24,257 bases of DNA. It comes from Deinococcus malanensis (GTDB lineage Bacteria > Deinococcota > Deinococci > Deinococcales > Deinococcaceae). The notes beneath the pieces were generated by a model that was given only the letters and a program-made list of their open reading frames with translations, ran no database searches and had not been told where the DNA came from. Shown here piece by piece: positions 14,444-22,515 of the stretch (position 1 is the stretch's first letter; each line of letters opens with the position of its first letter). The position numbers were made by a program, and so were the translations under genes. Location of the stretch: assembly GCF_014647655.1 (NCBI RefSeq), contig NZ_BMPP01000029.1:1-24257 (forward strand), in the 5' to 3' direction.

Positions 14444-15359
14444 AGCGGTGCCGCGGGCGGTCACGCCCGCCCGCGGCTCCCTCAAACGACATCAGACCCG
14501 CACCGCATACCTGTTCCTCGGAATACCACTGCTCTTTTTCCTGATCGTGCGCTTTCTGCCGACGTTCATGGCACTGCAGATGAGTCTGTTCGACTGGAAT
14601 ATCCTGAAAGAACAGCAGCCCTTCGTGGCGTTCGAGAATTATGAGCGGCTGGCCAGCGACGAGAAGTTTCTGACTGCCCTGAGAAACACAGCGCTGTACA
14701 CCGTGATTGGCGTCCCGGCCCAGATTGCCCTGGGTCTTGCGCTGGCACTGATGCTCAGCCGCATTACCGCTTTTCGGGGACTGTACCGTGCCCTGTACTT
14801 CGCTCCCTTCGTGACGCCGATCGTGGCGGCGGCCTGGGTCTGGCAGTGGCTGTTCAGCCCGCAGTTCGGACCGGTCAACACGGTGTTGATGTGGCTGCAC
14901 ATTCCCCCGCAGCAGTTCCTGACGTCGCCTTCGCAGGCGCTGGCCACCACCGCCGGGCTCGTGGTCTGGCAGAATCTCGGCTTTCAGATCGTGCTGTTCC
15001 TGGCCGGGCTGGCGGCCATCCCCCGCACGTACTACGAGGCGGCCGAGATTGACGGGGCGACCGGGCTGCAGGCTTTCCGGGGAATCACCCTCCCGCTTCT
15101 GAACCCCACCATCGTTTTTAGCGTGGTGACCGGCACCATTTCCTATCTGCAACTCTTTACCCAGGTGGTCAACCTCAACTTCACGGACCAGGGCGGACCG
15201 CTGGGCAGCACCATGACGGTGGCGCTGTACATCTACCAGATGGCGTTCGGCCGGTTCGAGATGGGGTATGCGTCTGCCGTCACGGTTGTGCTGTTCGCGC
15301 TGATCCTGCTGATTACTGTCATCCAGCTGAAGTTCCTGACGCGGAGGTACGACGTATGA
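14427..15359 (+). CDS. ABC sugar transporter permease 1 (MalF-type), 310 aa
   Basis: Inner-membrane permease of the CUT1 class. An N-terminal cytoplasmic stretch is followed by the first membrane helix (Y-L-F-L-G-I-P-L-L-F-F-L-I-V, about 28-41) and five further helices. The EAA loop that contacts the ATPase is E-A-A-E-I-D-G-A-T-G (204-213). The start overlaps the binding-protein gene and the end overlaps permease 2 by ATGA (15356-15359), so the three are translationally coupled. No ATPase gene is present in the window; a shared MsmK/MalK-type ATPase encoded elsewhere must serve it, as is common for CUT1 importers. Confidence 0.93.
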   Translation: MDITSKAVPRAVTPARGSLKRHQTRTAYLFLGIPLLFFLIVRFLPTFMALQMSLFDWNILKEQQPFVAFENYERLASDEKFLTALRNTALYTVIGVPAQIALGLALALMLSRITAFRGLYRALYFAPFVTPIVAAAWVWQWLFSPQFGPVNTVLMWLHIPPQQFLTSPSQALATTAGLVVWQNLGFQIVLFLAGLAAIPRTYYEAAEIDGATGLQAFRGITLPLLNPTIVFSVVTGTISYLQLFTQVVNLNFTDQGGPLGSTMTVALYIYQMAFGRFEMGYASAVTVVLFALILLITVIQLKFLTRRYDV

Positions 15360-16207
15360 CCCTGGCCGCTGCGCCACGCCGCAAGCCTGACCTCAAGACG
15401 GGGCTGGCCTACGCCGCCCTCACCGTGGGTATCGTCATTACACTCTTCCCGTTCGTCTGGATGCTCCTCACGAGCCTCAAAAGTTTTCAGGAACTGTTCA
15501 ACCTGACGTTTCTGCCTTCTCAGCCCACCATCGACAATTACCGGCAGGTACTGACCGAGACAAAATTCCTGATCTGGTTCGCCAACAGTCTGCTGATCGC
15601 CGCCATCACCACTGTGAGCGTGCTGTTCTTCGATTCGCTGGTCGGCTATACCCTGGCCAAATTCGACTTTCCGGGCAAGCACCTGATCTTCCTGCTGATT
15701 CTCTCGACCCTGATGATTCCCACGGAAATGCTGGTGATCCCCTGGTTCGTCGGCGTGAGCGACCTTGAACTGACAAAGAGCGTACCGGGAGCGTACTTCG
15801 CCATCATGTTCCCCGGTCTGATCAGCGCGTTCGGGGTCTTTCTGATGCGGCAGTTCTTCGAGAGCCTCCCTACCGATCTGATCGAAGCGGCGCGCATCGA
15901 CGGCATGAGTGAATTCGGCATCTTTACCCGGATTGCCATGCCGCTGGTGAAACCCGCCCTGGCCAGCCTGGCCATCTTCACTTTCCTGGGCAACTGGAAT
16001 GCCTTTTTGTGGCCGCTGATTGTCATCCAGCAACCCCAGTTCAGGACGCTGCCGGTTGGTACGGCCCTTTTCAACGGGGAGGCCGGTACGCAGTGGGGTC
16101 TGATCATGGCGGCCAGCAGCCTGGCTGTTATTCCGGTGCTGATTGTCTTTTCCATCTTTCAGAAGCAGATCATCGACGGCATTGTCCTTACTGGGCTCAA
16201 AGGGTAA
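15356..16207 (+). CDS. ABC sugar transporter permease 2 (MalG-type), 283 aa
   Basis: Second membrane subunit of the same importer. The first helix is around residues 16-39, with the usual F-P-F-V-W-M-L-L-T-S-L-K after it, and the EAA loop is E-A-A-R-I-D-G-M-S-E (177-186). The C-terminus ends D-G-I-V-L-T-G-L-K-G, the hallmark ending of MalG-type permeases. The start overlaps permease 1 by ATGA and the stop is three bases before the next gene. Confidence 0.94.
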   Translation: MTLAAAPRRKPDLKTGLAYAALTVGIVITLFPFVWMLLTSLKSFQELFNLTFLPSQPTIDNYRQVLTETKFLIWFANSLLIAAITTVSVLFFDSLVGYTLAKFDFPGKHLIFLLILSTLMIPTEMLVIPWFVGVSDLELTKSVPGAYFAIMFPGLISAFGVFLMRQFFESLPTDLIEAARIDGMSEFGIFTRIAMPLVKPALASLAIFTFLGNWNAFLWPLIVIQQPQFRTLPVGTALFNGEAGTQWGLIMAASSLAVIPVLIVFSIFQKQIIDGIVLTGLKG

Positions 16208-16210
16208 GGC

Positions 16211-17044
16211 ATGCAGGCATCGCTTCTGGCTGTCTTTGCCCATCCCGACGATGAAGTGCTGCGGTGCGGCGGAACCCTCGCCAGGTACGCTTCGCAGGGC
16301 GCAGATGTCACCCTGATCTGCCTGACGCGCGGCGAGGCTGGGAAAAATACGGATCCCTCGTTGCAGGTCACGGACCTCGCCGCCCAGCGCGAACAGGAAC
16401 TGCGGAACTCTTGCGCGCATCTTGGCGTGGCACCTCCCATCTTTCTCGGGTACCGTGACAGCTGCCGCGGCGACCGGCTCCGGAGGGATGACCCCCTCGC
16501 GACCATCAATGTCGACCCTTTAGAGATCGAGGCGCGGATTCTGGAAGTCATTGACCTGGTGCGGCCCCAGGTCATGCTGACGTTCGATCCGCACGGCATC
16601 TATGGCCATCCGGACCACCTTGTCGCCCACCGCGCGGCGACGGCTGCTTTCAGCAGCGCCGGAAATCGCGGCCACGAGGTGCAGCGGCTGTTCTACGTGG
16701 TACAGACAGGCGAGGAGATGCGCCGCCTTCAAGGCGGGCAGGCCCTCGGGGTACTCAGTGGACTTGCCCCACAGACCTATGCGGTGTCTGACGCCACGAT
16801 TGCAGCCCGGATCGACGTCCATGCACACGCGGGTCAGAAGCGCGCCGCGCTGCACGCTCACCGGACGCAGACGGGCCCACTGAGCACCCTGGGGAACCTG
16901 TCTGACGAGCAGATCGGGCCCCTGCTGGAGCAGGAGACGTTCAGCCTGGGTGGCTTGCGCGGGCCCATGGCCCGCTACCCGGTTGAGGACCTGTTCGAGG
17001 GCGTGAACATTACCTACCGCCAGGAGCAGCTGTGCCGGAGCTGA
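16211..17044 (+). CDS. PIG-L/LmbE-family zinc deacetylase, 277 aa
   Basis: Metal-dependent N-deacetylase of the PIG-L family, whose members remove acetyl groups from N-acetylglucosamine-type conjugates (MshB in mycothiol, BshB in bacillithiol synthesis). Zinc-site motifs are A-H-P-D-D-E (10-15) and G-H-P-D-H (132-136), preceded by T-F-D-P-H-G-I-Y, as in MshB-like enzymes. Length is normal and no signal peptide is present, so it acts in the cytoplasm. ATG 16211 follows the permease stop by three bases with AAGG in the gap. The end overlaps the kinase start by 13 bases. In this operon it probably deacetylates the imported sugar conjugate rather than making a thiol. Confidence 0.9.
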   Translation: MQASLLAVFAHPDDEVLRCGGTLARYASQGADVTLICLTRGEAGKNTDPSLQVTDLAAQREQELRNSCAHLGVAPPIFLGYRDSCRGDRLRRDDPLATINVDPLEIEARILEVIDLVRPQVMLTFDPHGIYGHPDHLVAHRAATAAFSSAGNRGHEVQRLFYVVQTGEEMRRLQGGQALGVLSGLAPQTYAVSDATIAARIDVHAHAGQKRAALHAHRTQTGPLSTLGNLSDEQIGPLLEQETFSLGGLRGPMARYPVEDLFEGVNITYRQEQLCRS

Positions 17045-17937
17045 CGCCTCTGGCCGTCGTTGGGAACGTGAATGTGGACCTGATTCTTGGGCCATTGGCA
17101 GGCTGGCCGGAAGAAGGCACCGAGGTGCTGGTCCCGGAGCTCATCTGGCGTGTTGGTGGCAGCGCTGGCCACGTTGCGCTGGCCTGTGCCGAGCTCGGAA
17201 CCGGCGCGCTTACGGTCAGCACGGTTGGGACCGACCTGGCTGGTCAGTGGCTTTGCCAGCAGTTTGCGCCTTCCGGCGTGATGTGGATACCGACCCCGCG
17301 TGCGACGTCCGTTACGACAGCGTTTTATCATCCAACCACCGAGCGGAGCTTCATCACCTGTCTCGGGCACCTGGAAACGCTCAGCTGGGATGATCTGTGT
17401 GCGCATGTTCCACACGCGTGCGTCACCCTGCTCGCCGGAGCATTTCTCACGCCGGCGCTCCGCCGCGAGTATCCGTCCGTTCTGAGCGAGCTGACTTCAC
17501 GTGGCACGCAAGTCGCGGTGGACTTCGGTTGGCCTGTCACTGGCTTTACGAAAGACGTGCGTATCGAAATCCATCGCTGGTTGCCTGACGTGACCTATCT
17601 GCTGATCAACGAAATCGAGGCCCTTGGCCTGACGGGCCTCCCCGACCTTGACGCGGCCTTGCACCATCTCGCAGGCCACATTCGGCCTGATGGTGTCGTA
17701 GCAGTCAAACTTGGGGCCTCCGGTGTCCTGGCCTGCCAGCACGGCCGGGTTTTCCGGCAGCAGGCTCCTACGGTCAGGGTGATCGATTCGGTGGGTGCGG
17801 GTGATACCTGGAACGCGGCGTTTCTGCATGCCACTCTCGGCGGGGCTCAGGTAGAGGAGGCTCTTGCCTACGCTGTGCGGGTGGCCTCGAACGCCATTGC
17901 AACCCTGCCTCGCAAATTTATCCATGGTCCGGGTTGA
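17032..17937 (+). CDS. PfkB-family carbohydrate kinase, 301 aa
   Basis: Ribokinase/PfkB sugar kinase. N-terminal G-N-V-N-V-D-L-I-L-G (11-20), the glycine pair V-G-G-S-A-G (41-46), N-E-I-E-A-L (193-198, the N-x-x-E-like metal and phosphate motif), and the C-terminal signature D-S-V-G-A-G-D-T-W-N (252-261) with the catalytic base Asp258. A tryptophan replaces the usual phenylalanine after G-D-T. The start is GTG 17032, with AGGAG at 17022-17026 inside the deacetylase gene. Last gene of the operon, and the likely step that traps the released sugar as a phosphate. The particular sugar cannot be told from sequence. Confidence 0.9.
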   Translation: MPELTPLAVVGNVNVDLILGPLAGWPEEGTEVLVPELIWRVGGSAGHVALACAELGTGALTVSTVGTDLAGQWLCQQFAPSGVMWIPTPRATSVTTAFYHPTTERSFITCLGHLETLSWDDLCAHVPHACVTLLAGAFLTPALRREYPSVLSELTSRGTQVAVDFGWPVTGFTKDVRIEIHRWLPDVTYLLINEIEALGLTGLPDLDAALHHLAGHIRPDGVVAVKLGASGVLACQHGRVFRQQAPTVRVIDSVGAGDTWNAAFLHATLGGAQVEEALAYAVRVASNAIATLPRKFIHGPG

Positions 17938-18157
17938 CCGAATGGGTCTTTTAGGTCATTCATCCTGTCCGCCCTACTCGGCGTTTATTCATCCAGGGCC
18001 CGTGGACGCCACGCTGGATGTCCACTTGTACGTCCACCTCCCTGCCACTTCCCGCGCAGTACGTCCTCCAGCTCCGGTGCTCGCTTCAAGCAGGTCAGAC
18101 GCCGCTTATGGGGAACGCCCGTGTGCTCGTGCTGAAATACGCGCGACGCCGAGTTCC

Positions 18158-18163
18158 TACAAT
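18158..18163 (+). promoter_or_regulatory. Candidate -10 box of the AAA ATPase relic
   Basis: TACAAT followed by five bases and the ATG at 18169, the leaderless layout seen at other genes here. No convincing -35. Confidence 0.45.
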
Positions 18164-18168
18164 GAAAC

Positions 18169-19203
18169 ATGGTGATCGAGCGCGCCCCCTTTCTCGCGGA
18201 ACTGATCCGCCTGCTGGGTGAGGCCACGGCGGGACCGGGTCGCCTCGTATTCGTGGGAGGGGAGGCCGGGGCTGGCAAGACCACCTTGATCGAAACGTTC
18301 TCCCGCGACCTGGGAGAACGAGTTCGCGTGGCAATCGGTGCCTGCGACCCGCTGTCTACGCCACGCCCCCTCGGGCCCCTGCTGGATATGGCAGGTGCAC
18401 TGGGCGGCCTGGACGCGCTTCCTGAAGGTTCCGGTTCTCGTGATGAATTGTTCCGCGCCCTGCTTGCGAAATTCGGTGGGGGCGCTCCCCCCACCGTGGT
18501 GGTGTTCGAGGACGTCCACTGGGCTGATGAGGCTACCATCGACCTGTTGCGGTTCCTGGGCCGCAGGATGGGCGCGAGCCGGGGGCTCCTGATCGCCACC
18601 TACCGCGACGATGAGGTGGGGACCAGGCATCCCCTGCGAGTTTTGCTGGGCGACCTCGCCACCTTGGGCGCCGTCCGCCGTATGAGCCTCCCACTTCTGC
18701 CGGCCAGTGCGGTGGCACAGCTCTCCGAAGGCAGCGGCCTGGACGTTGTCACGCTACATCGGCAGACGGGGGGCAACCCCTTCTTCGTTACCGAAATCCT
18801 CGCAGCAGGCGGCGAGGCGATTCCCGCGACTGTGCGCGACGTGGTGCTGGCGCGGGCAGCCTGACTTTCCCCCGCGAGCCGGGCCGTGCTGGAGGCAGCG
18901 GCGGTGCTCGGGACCCGGGTGGAATCCAGGCTGCTCCTGGAGGTGGTGGGGACCGGTTTGGGCGGGGTCGAGGACTGCCTGGCCAGTGGGATGCTCCTCG
19001 CGCAGCCCGAGGGGTTTGCCTTCCGTCATGAGCTGGGACGGCAGGCTGTGCTGAACGCCATCTCACCCTAAAGGCAAAAGGCGCTGCATGGCCGGGTGCT
19101 GGACGTGCTCAGGCACTGGCCCGAGTCCAACCCGGCCCGGCTCGCCGGGCTTGCGGTTCGTTCCATTTCATTGGGCGACGCGCTGCCCTATCATCGCCGC
19201 TAG
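18169..19203 (+). pseudogene. LuxR/MalT-like AAA ATPase regulator, broken
   Basis: N-terminal half of a large ATP-dependent LuxR-type regulator. Walker A G-G-E-A-G-A-G-K-T (30-38) and Walker B V-V-V-F-E-D-V-H-W-A-D (about 109-119) are intact, followed by A-T-Y-R-D-D-E and G-G-N-P-F-F-V-T-E-I. The frame is then stopped by TGA at 18862, where R-A-A-(R)-L-S-P-A-S-R-A-V-L-E-A-A-A would continue, and by TAA at 19069 after N-A-I-S-P. Both fit CGA to TGA and CAA to TAA type changes. After about 19150 family similarity fades and the frame ends at 19203. The whole C-terminal TPR and LuxR DNA-binding part is absent. The intact 231-residue piece could still be made. Confidence 0.85.
19189..19194 (+). 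promoter_or_regulatory. Candidate -10 box of the histidine kinase gene
   Basis: TATCAT 13 bases before ATG 19208, lying in the last codons of the ATPase relic. The message would have a leader of about six bases and no Shine-Dalgarno. No good -35. Confidence 0.3.
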
Positions 19204-19207
19204 CTTT

Positions 19208-20743
19208 ATGGACTTACTGACTGGACATTACGAACCGCAACTGGTGGTGCTGTCCGTCCTTGTCGCCAGCCTGGCTGGCTACACCACCCTGAGCGTCGCG
19301 GGACGCGTTGAGGCCCGTGCCACCCGTTCGTTCATGCCGCACCTGCTCCTGAGTGCCCTAATCATGGGCCTGGGCATCTGGTCGATGCACTTTATCGGCA
19401 TGCTCGCCCACCAGTTGCCGATCCCTGTGTCGTACGACCCGGGCATGGTGATGCTCTCTGCGGTGGCAGGAACTCTCGGGGCGGTGCTGGCCCTCTGGGC
19501 CGTGCGGCGCCAGCCGGTCACCCGCCAGGCGTTGCTCCTGGGGGGAGCACTGTTAGGCGTGGGCATCTGGTCCATGCACTACCTCGGTATGGACAGCATG
19601 CGCCTGGGCGGACACCTGAACCACCAGCCCTGGGCTGTGCTGCTCAGCCTCCTGATCGCTGTGACGGCGGCCACTGTCGCGTTGCGTCTGGCCCAACATT
19701 TCGGTACTTCGGGCGGCTCCCAGCGCCGCTGGCAGGTCGTGGCGGCCCTGGCGCTGGGTCTGGCCGTGGCTGGCATGCATTACACCGCCATGGCTGGTTT
19801 GCAGGTCCAGGTCACGACGGCCGAGATGTCCGGACCCAGACAGCTGGCCCAGACCCAGTCTCAGGCAACACTGGCGCTTGGGGTCGCCCTGGTGTCCAGT
19901 CTGCTGATGCTCGCCGCGTTGTGGACGCTGTTCATGGACCGTCGACTGGCCCGGCAGCGCGACGCTACGCGTGAGGCGCAGATTCGGCAGCAGGAACTCG
20001 AAGCGCGGGTGCTGGAGCGCACGGAGGAATTACGCCGCAGCAACGCGGAACTCGAACGCTTTGCGTACGTTGCCTCGCATGACCTGCAAGCGCCGCTGCG
20101 CACGATGGTCAGCTTCGCAGAACTCCTGGACCGGCGATACACCGAGCAATTGGACGACCGGGGCCGCACCTACCTGCAACACATTCTGGTCAGCGGGAAC
20201 CACATGAAACACCTGATTGACGACCTGCTCACGTACAGCCGCCTGCAATCGGAGCGGCGTCCAATGATGCCAGTCGACACGGCCCAGCTGGTGCCACGGG
20301 TCATTGACCGCCTGCGCGGCGATCTGGATGCGGTGGAGGCGGACATCTCGTGGGGTGACCTGCCGACCGTGATGGGTGACAGCCTGCCCCTGGAGCAGGT
20401 GTTCAGCAACCTGATTGGCAATGCCATCAAGTACCAACGTCCAGGCACGCGTCCCCAGGTGCGGGTATGGGCAGAACCTGACCCCGAGGGTTGGCGTTTT
20501 GGCGTCCGGGACAATGGTATCGGGATTGACGAGCCCTATTTCGAGCGCATCTTCGAGGTGTTTCAGCGGCTGCACTCGTCGAGCGAGTATGAGGGGACCG
20601 GGATTGGCCTGGCCCTGTGTCGCAAAATCGTGGAGCATCATGGCGGCCGGCTGTGGGTGGACAGCACCCCTGGACAGGGCAGCACCTTCTGGTTCACCCT
20701 CAGCGTGGTGCCAGTCTCCGCGACGATGTTGGAACCGGCGTAG
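19208..20743 (+). CDS. MHYT-domain sensor histidine kinase, 511 aa
   Basis: Membrane sensor kinase. The N-terminal MHYT domain (about 1-245) has seven predicted membrane helices and the three motifs M-H-F-I-G-M (60-65), M-H-Y-L-G-M (123-128) and M-H-Y-T-A-M (190-195), thought to bind a metal and sense a gas or redox signal. A coiled-coil linker (R-Q-Q-E-L-E-A-R-V-L-E-R-T-E-E-L) leads to the HisKA H-box F-A-Y-V-A-S-H-D-L-Q-A-P-L-R with phosphoacceptor His291. The HATPase domain has N-L-I-G-N-A-I-K-Y-Q, D-N-G-I-G-I and G-T-G-I-G-L-A-L-C. The architecture resembles phytochrome-type kinases of the HWE/HisKA class. The frame is open to 19088, but those codons lie in the ATPase relic, so ATG 19208 is preferred. 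No response regulator gene is adjacent. Confidence 0.9.
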   Translation: MDLLTGHYEPQLVVLSVLVASLAGYTTLSVAGRVEARATRSFMPHLLLSALIMGLGIWSMHFIGMLAHQLPIPVSYDPGMVMLSAVAGTLGAVLALWAVRRQPVTRQALLLGGALLGVGIWSMHYLGMDSMRLGGHLNHQPWAVLLSLLIAVTAATVALRLAQHFGTSGGSQRRWQVVAALALGLAVAGMHYTAMAGLQVQVTTAEMSGPRQLAQTQSQATLALGVALVSSLLMLAALWTLFMDRRLARQRDATREAQIRQQELEARVLERTEELRRSNAELERFAYVASHDLQAPLRTMVSFAELLDRRYTEQLDDRGRTYLQHILVSGNHMKHLIDDLLTYSRLQSERRPMMPVDTAQLVPRVIDRLRGDLDAVEADISWGDLPTVMGDSLPLEQVFSNLIGNAIKYQRPGTRPQVRVWAEPDPEGWRFGVRDNGIGIDEPYFERIFEVFQRLHSSSEYEGTGIGLALCRKIVEHHGGRLWVDSTPGQGSTFWFTLSVVPVSATMLEPA

Positions 20744-21048
20744 CTCCCTGTGAACGTTGTGGGTGGCGTCAGCTTGCCTCAGTAGTGCGACGCTTCACAT
20801 GAGCAACCCGGCTGAACAGCTGAACCTCACTGGAGTGTCGGCACGGTAGGGGCGTGACGTTTGGCTGCCGTGCCGTGAGGCAGGTGGAGCATGGACACTT
20901 CCGAAGTGTTGAGCCGTGAAACAGGGCAGTGCCCGAGTTTCTGTCCAGCGGCGGCTCCTGAGGTTCGAGGTGCGTTGGGGGTGATGCGGAGCGCTTTGCG
21001 GTGCCTTGGAGATTGCGGGCGTGCGGGTGCCGCTCCAGGGCCTGGCGT
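20744..21048. other. Convergent intergenic region with two hairpins
   Basis: No gene. GGCACGG (20839-20845) pairs with CCGTGCC further on (near 20868-20874), and ACACTT CCG AAGTGT (20893-20907) is a second hairpin. They lie between the convergent kinase and hydrolase genes and may end both transcripts. Confidence 0.4.
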
Positions 21049-21927
21049 TCAGTGCAGTGTTCCGTGCGGGCCAACCGCTTCGACAACACGCCGAATAGCC
21101 TGTGCGACCACATCCGGCCGCTCCTGCGGAAGAGCATGGCCGCACCCTTCCACCACGGTCATTCGTCCCCGAGAGGATAGCCGCTTCACGGCTTCCCACC
21201 CCTGCCTCTCCACCTGACGCCAGGCGAGCTCAGCCGCTGCTGGAAGGTCGCGGGTCATGGCGTCGCCCAAGTCATCCACCCCCCGGACCACCACCTCCAG
21301 CGGGCGATCTCCCAGGTCGCCTCGTTCCTGGAGGGTTCGCATCAGGTCGTACACCGTCCACCACAGTCCTGGGTCCTCACCGGGCCTCACGGCCGGTTCG
21401 CGGAGTTCCCCTCCCACGTAGAAGCTCGTGATAGCCCGGAGCCGCGCCAGCCCTGGGGACTCCGTGTCCGTTTTGGGCGGCAGGTGTGGGCTGAGCTGTT
21501 CGTAGAAGCGGGCGTCCCGCGTGTCGAGCAGCACCAGCCCGGCCACGTCCTCCGGGTAATGCGCGGCGTACCCGCGGGCAAAGAAATCACCCAGAGAATG
21601 TCCCACCAGAACGATGGGAAAAGAAACCCCCAGGGCAAGGAGCAGGGTCCGCAATGCGCCGGTTGCGCTGGTCCCAGGGTAATTGGAGGGAGGATAATCG
21701 CTGTTTCCCACGCCAGCCCGCTCGTACGTGACCACCCGCGCGAAAGGACGGATGAGCGCTTCGACACTGGCCCACCCTTCGAGCAGGGATCCTCCACCAG
21801 ACTCGAACACGACGGTGGTGCGCCCCTGCCCACTGAGCTTCGCATTCAGTCGGTAGCCGCCGACATCGACGAGCCCATGAAATTCAGGCGGGGCAGAGGA
21901 TGCACCAGAGGGAAGCTGGGGAGGCAC
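21049..21927 (-). CDS. Alpha/beta hydrolase, 292 aa
   Basis: Serine hydrolase of the alpha/beta fold. Numbered from the start chosen here: V-V-F-E-S-G-G-G (39-46, oxyanion region), the nucleophile elbow G-H-S-L-G (109-113, Ser111), Y-E-R-A-G-V-G-N-S-D before it, V-L-L-D-T-R-D after it, and the catalytic histidine in G-C-G-H-A-L-P-Q-E-R-P near the C-terminus. No signal peptide. Two GTG codons compete: 21933 and 21927. A TATGCT box at 21939-21934 ends right before the first and six bases before the second, so 21927 matches the leaderless spacing found elsewhere. A truncated paralogue of its C-terminus lies at 9806-9997. Substrate unknown. Confidence 0.85.
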   Translation of the reverse strand: MPPQLPSGASSAPPEFHGLVDVGGYRLNAKLSGQGRTTVVFESGGGSLLEGWASVEALIRPFARVVTYERAGVGNSDYPPSNYPGTSATGALRTLLLALGVSFPIVLVGHSLGDFFARGYAAHYPEDVAGLVLLDTRDARFYEQLSPHLPPKTDTESPGLARLRAITSFYVGGELREPAVRPGEDPGLWWTVYDLMRTLQERGDLGDRPLEVVVRGVDDLGDAMTRDLPAAAELAWRQVERQGWEAVKRLSSRGRMTVVEGCGHALPQERPDVVAQAIRRVVEAVGPHGTLH

Positions 21928-21933
21928 CTGCAC

Positions 21934-21939
21934 AGCATA
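21934..21939 (-). promoter_or_regulatory. Candidate -10 box of the hydrolase
   Basis: TATGCT on the minus strand, six bases before GTG 21927. Leaderless arrangement. Confidence 0.4.
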
Positions 21940-21966
21940 GTCAGGAGCAGCTGTGCTGGTGGCAGG

Positions 21967-22350
21967 ATGCTCAGAGCGATCTTCACCACCTGTTTCACCA
22001 ATGATGGTGAGGTGCTGAACACGGTGGAACTGGACTTCATTGGTGAGGCAGGACCATGTGTCCTGCCCCGTGAACGTCTGGACCGTGGGGCAGAAGCCCA
22101 GCGCGACATTCTGGAGGCGTTGCAGGATGGTCCACTTCCACGCGCCAAGCTGGGGAAAGGCGGCACGTTCGACCGGGCGCTGAAATCACTGGAACAGACT
22201 GGCCACGTGGTGCGACTCGACCGGGGACTGTACGCCCTGCCGAACCCGGAAACCATTGCACCACCACACCAACCCCTAGGAAATGGTGGTGTGGTGGAAG
22301 TGGTGGCAGCCGTTCGAGGGGCAGACGGGGAGGAGTTGGGCGCATGGTGA
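21967..22350 (+). pseudogene. C-terminal fragment of a possible AAA/primase-type plasmid protein
   Basis: The segment from about 22000 reads T-N-D-G-E-V-L-N-T-V-E-L-D-F-I-G-E-A-G, then Q-R-D-I-L-E-A-L-Q-D-G-P-L-P-R-A-K-L-G-K and F-D-R-A-L-K-S-L-E-Q-T-G-H-V-V-R-L-D-R-G-L-Y. The second part is a winged-helix pattern like the C-terminus of phage or plasmid RepA-like AAA ATPases and primases. No ATPase motifs precede it; upstream lies the divergent hydrolase. An ATG at 21967 is available, but the family-like part starts later, so a 5'-truncated relic is more likely. Its TGA overlaps the next start as ATGGTGA. Family call tentative. Confidence 0.45.
22261..22297. repeat. Perfect 11-bp inverted repeat
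   Basis: CCACCACACCA (22261-22271) and TGGTGTGGTGG (22287-22297), within the end of the AAA/primase-type relic. ACCATT (22253-22258) and AATGGT (22282-22287) add a flanking arm. Purpose unknown. Confidence 0.5.
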
Positions 22351-22515
22351 CCCACGAACTGTTGCGGGAACTGGAAGTCAGGGGAGTCCGGCTGGTGGTA
22401 CAGGGGGACCGGTTGGTGGCTTGTAGTCCTGCGGGCGCCATCACGCCGGACCTTTCCGAGAAGATCAAGACACTGAAGGCAGAACTCCTGCGGCAGCTGC
22501 AGAAGGGGGGCCGTG
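22344..22515 (+). pseudogene. TubC_N-like docking-domain fragment
   Basis: ATG 22344 overlaps the previous stop. The peptide V-T-H-E-L-L-R-E-L-E-V-R-G-V-R-L, then G-D-R-L-V-A-C-S-P-A-G-A-I-T-P-D-L and K-T-L-K-A-E-L-L-R-Q-L fits the TubC N-terminal docking domain found at the start of plasmid and phage primase/helicase-type proteins. After about 22510 the same frame runs on to 22769 only because it crosses a PadR gene in the wrong phase, giving low-complexity S/T/K/P sequence. The real gene is therefore cut at this junction. Confidence 0.5.

Noticed and set aside
14349..16420. Long minus-strand open frames (342 and 395 codons) opposite the permeases and deacetylase
   Set aside because: Very polar, Q/H/R-rich translations with no family character, antisense to three well-supported genes.
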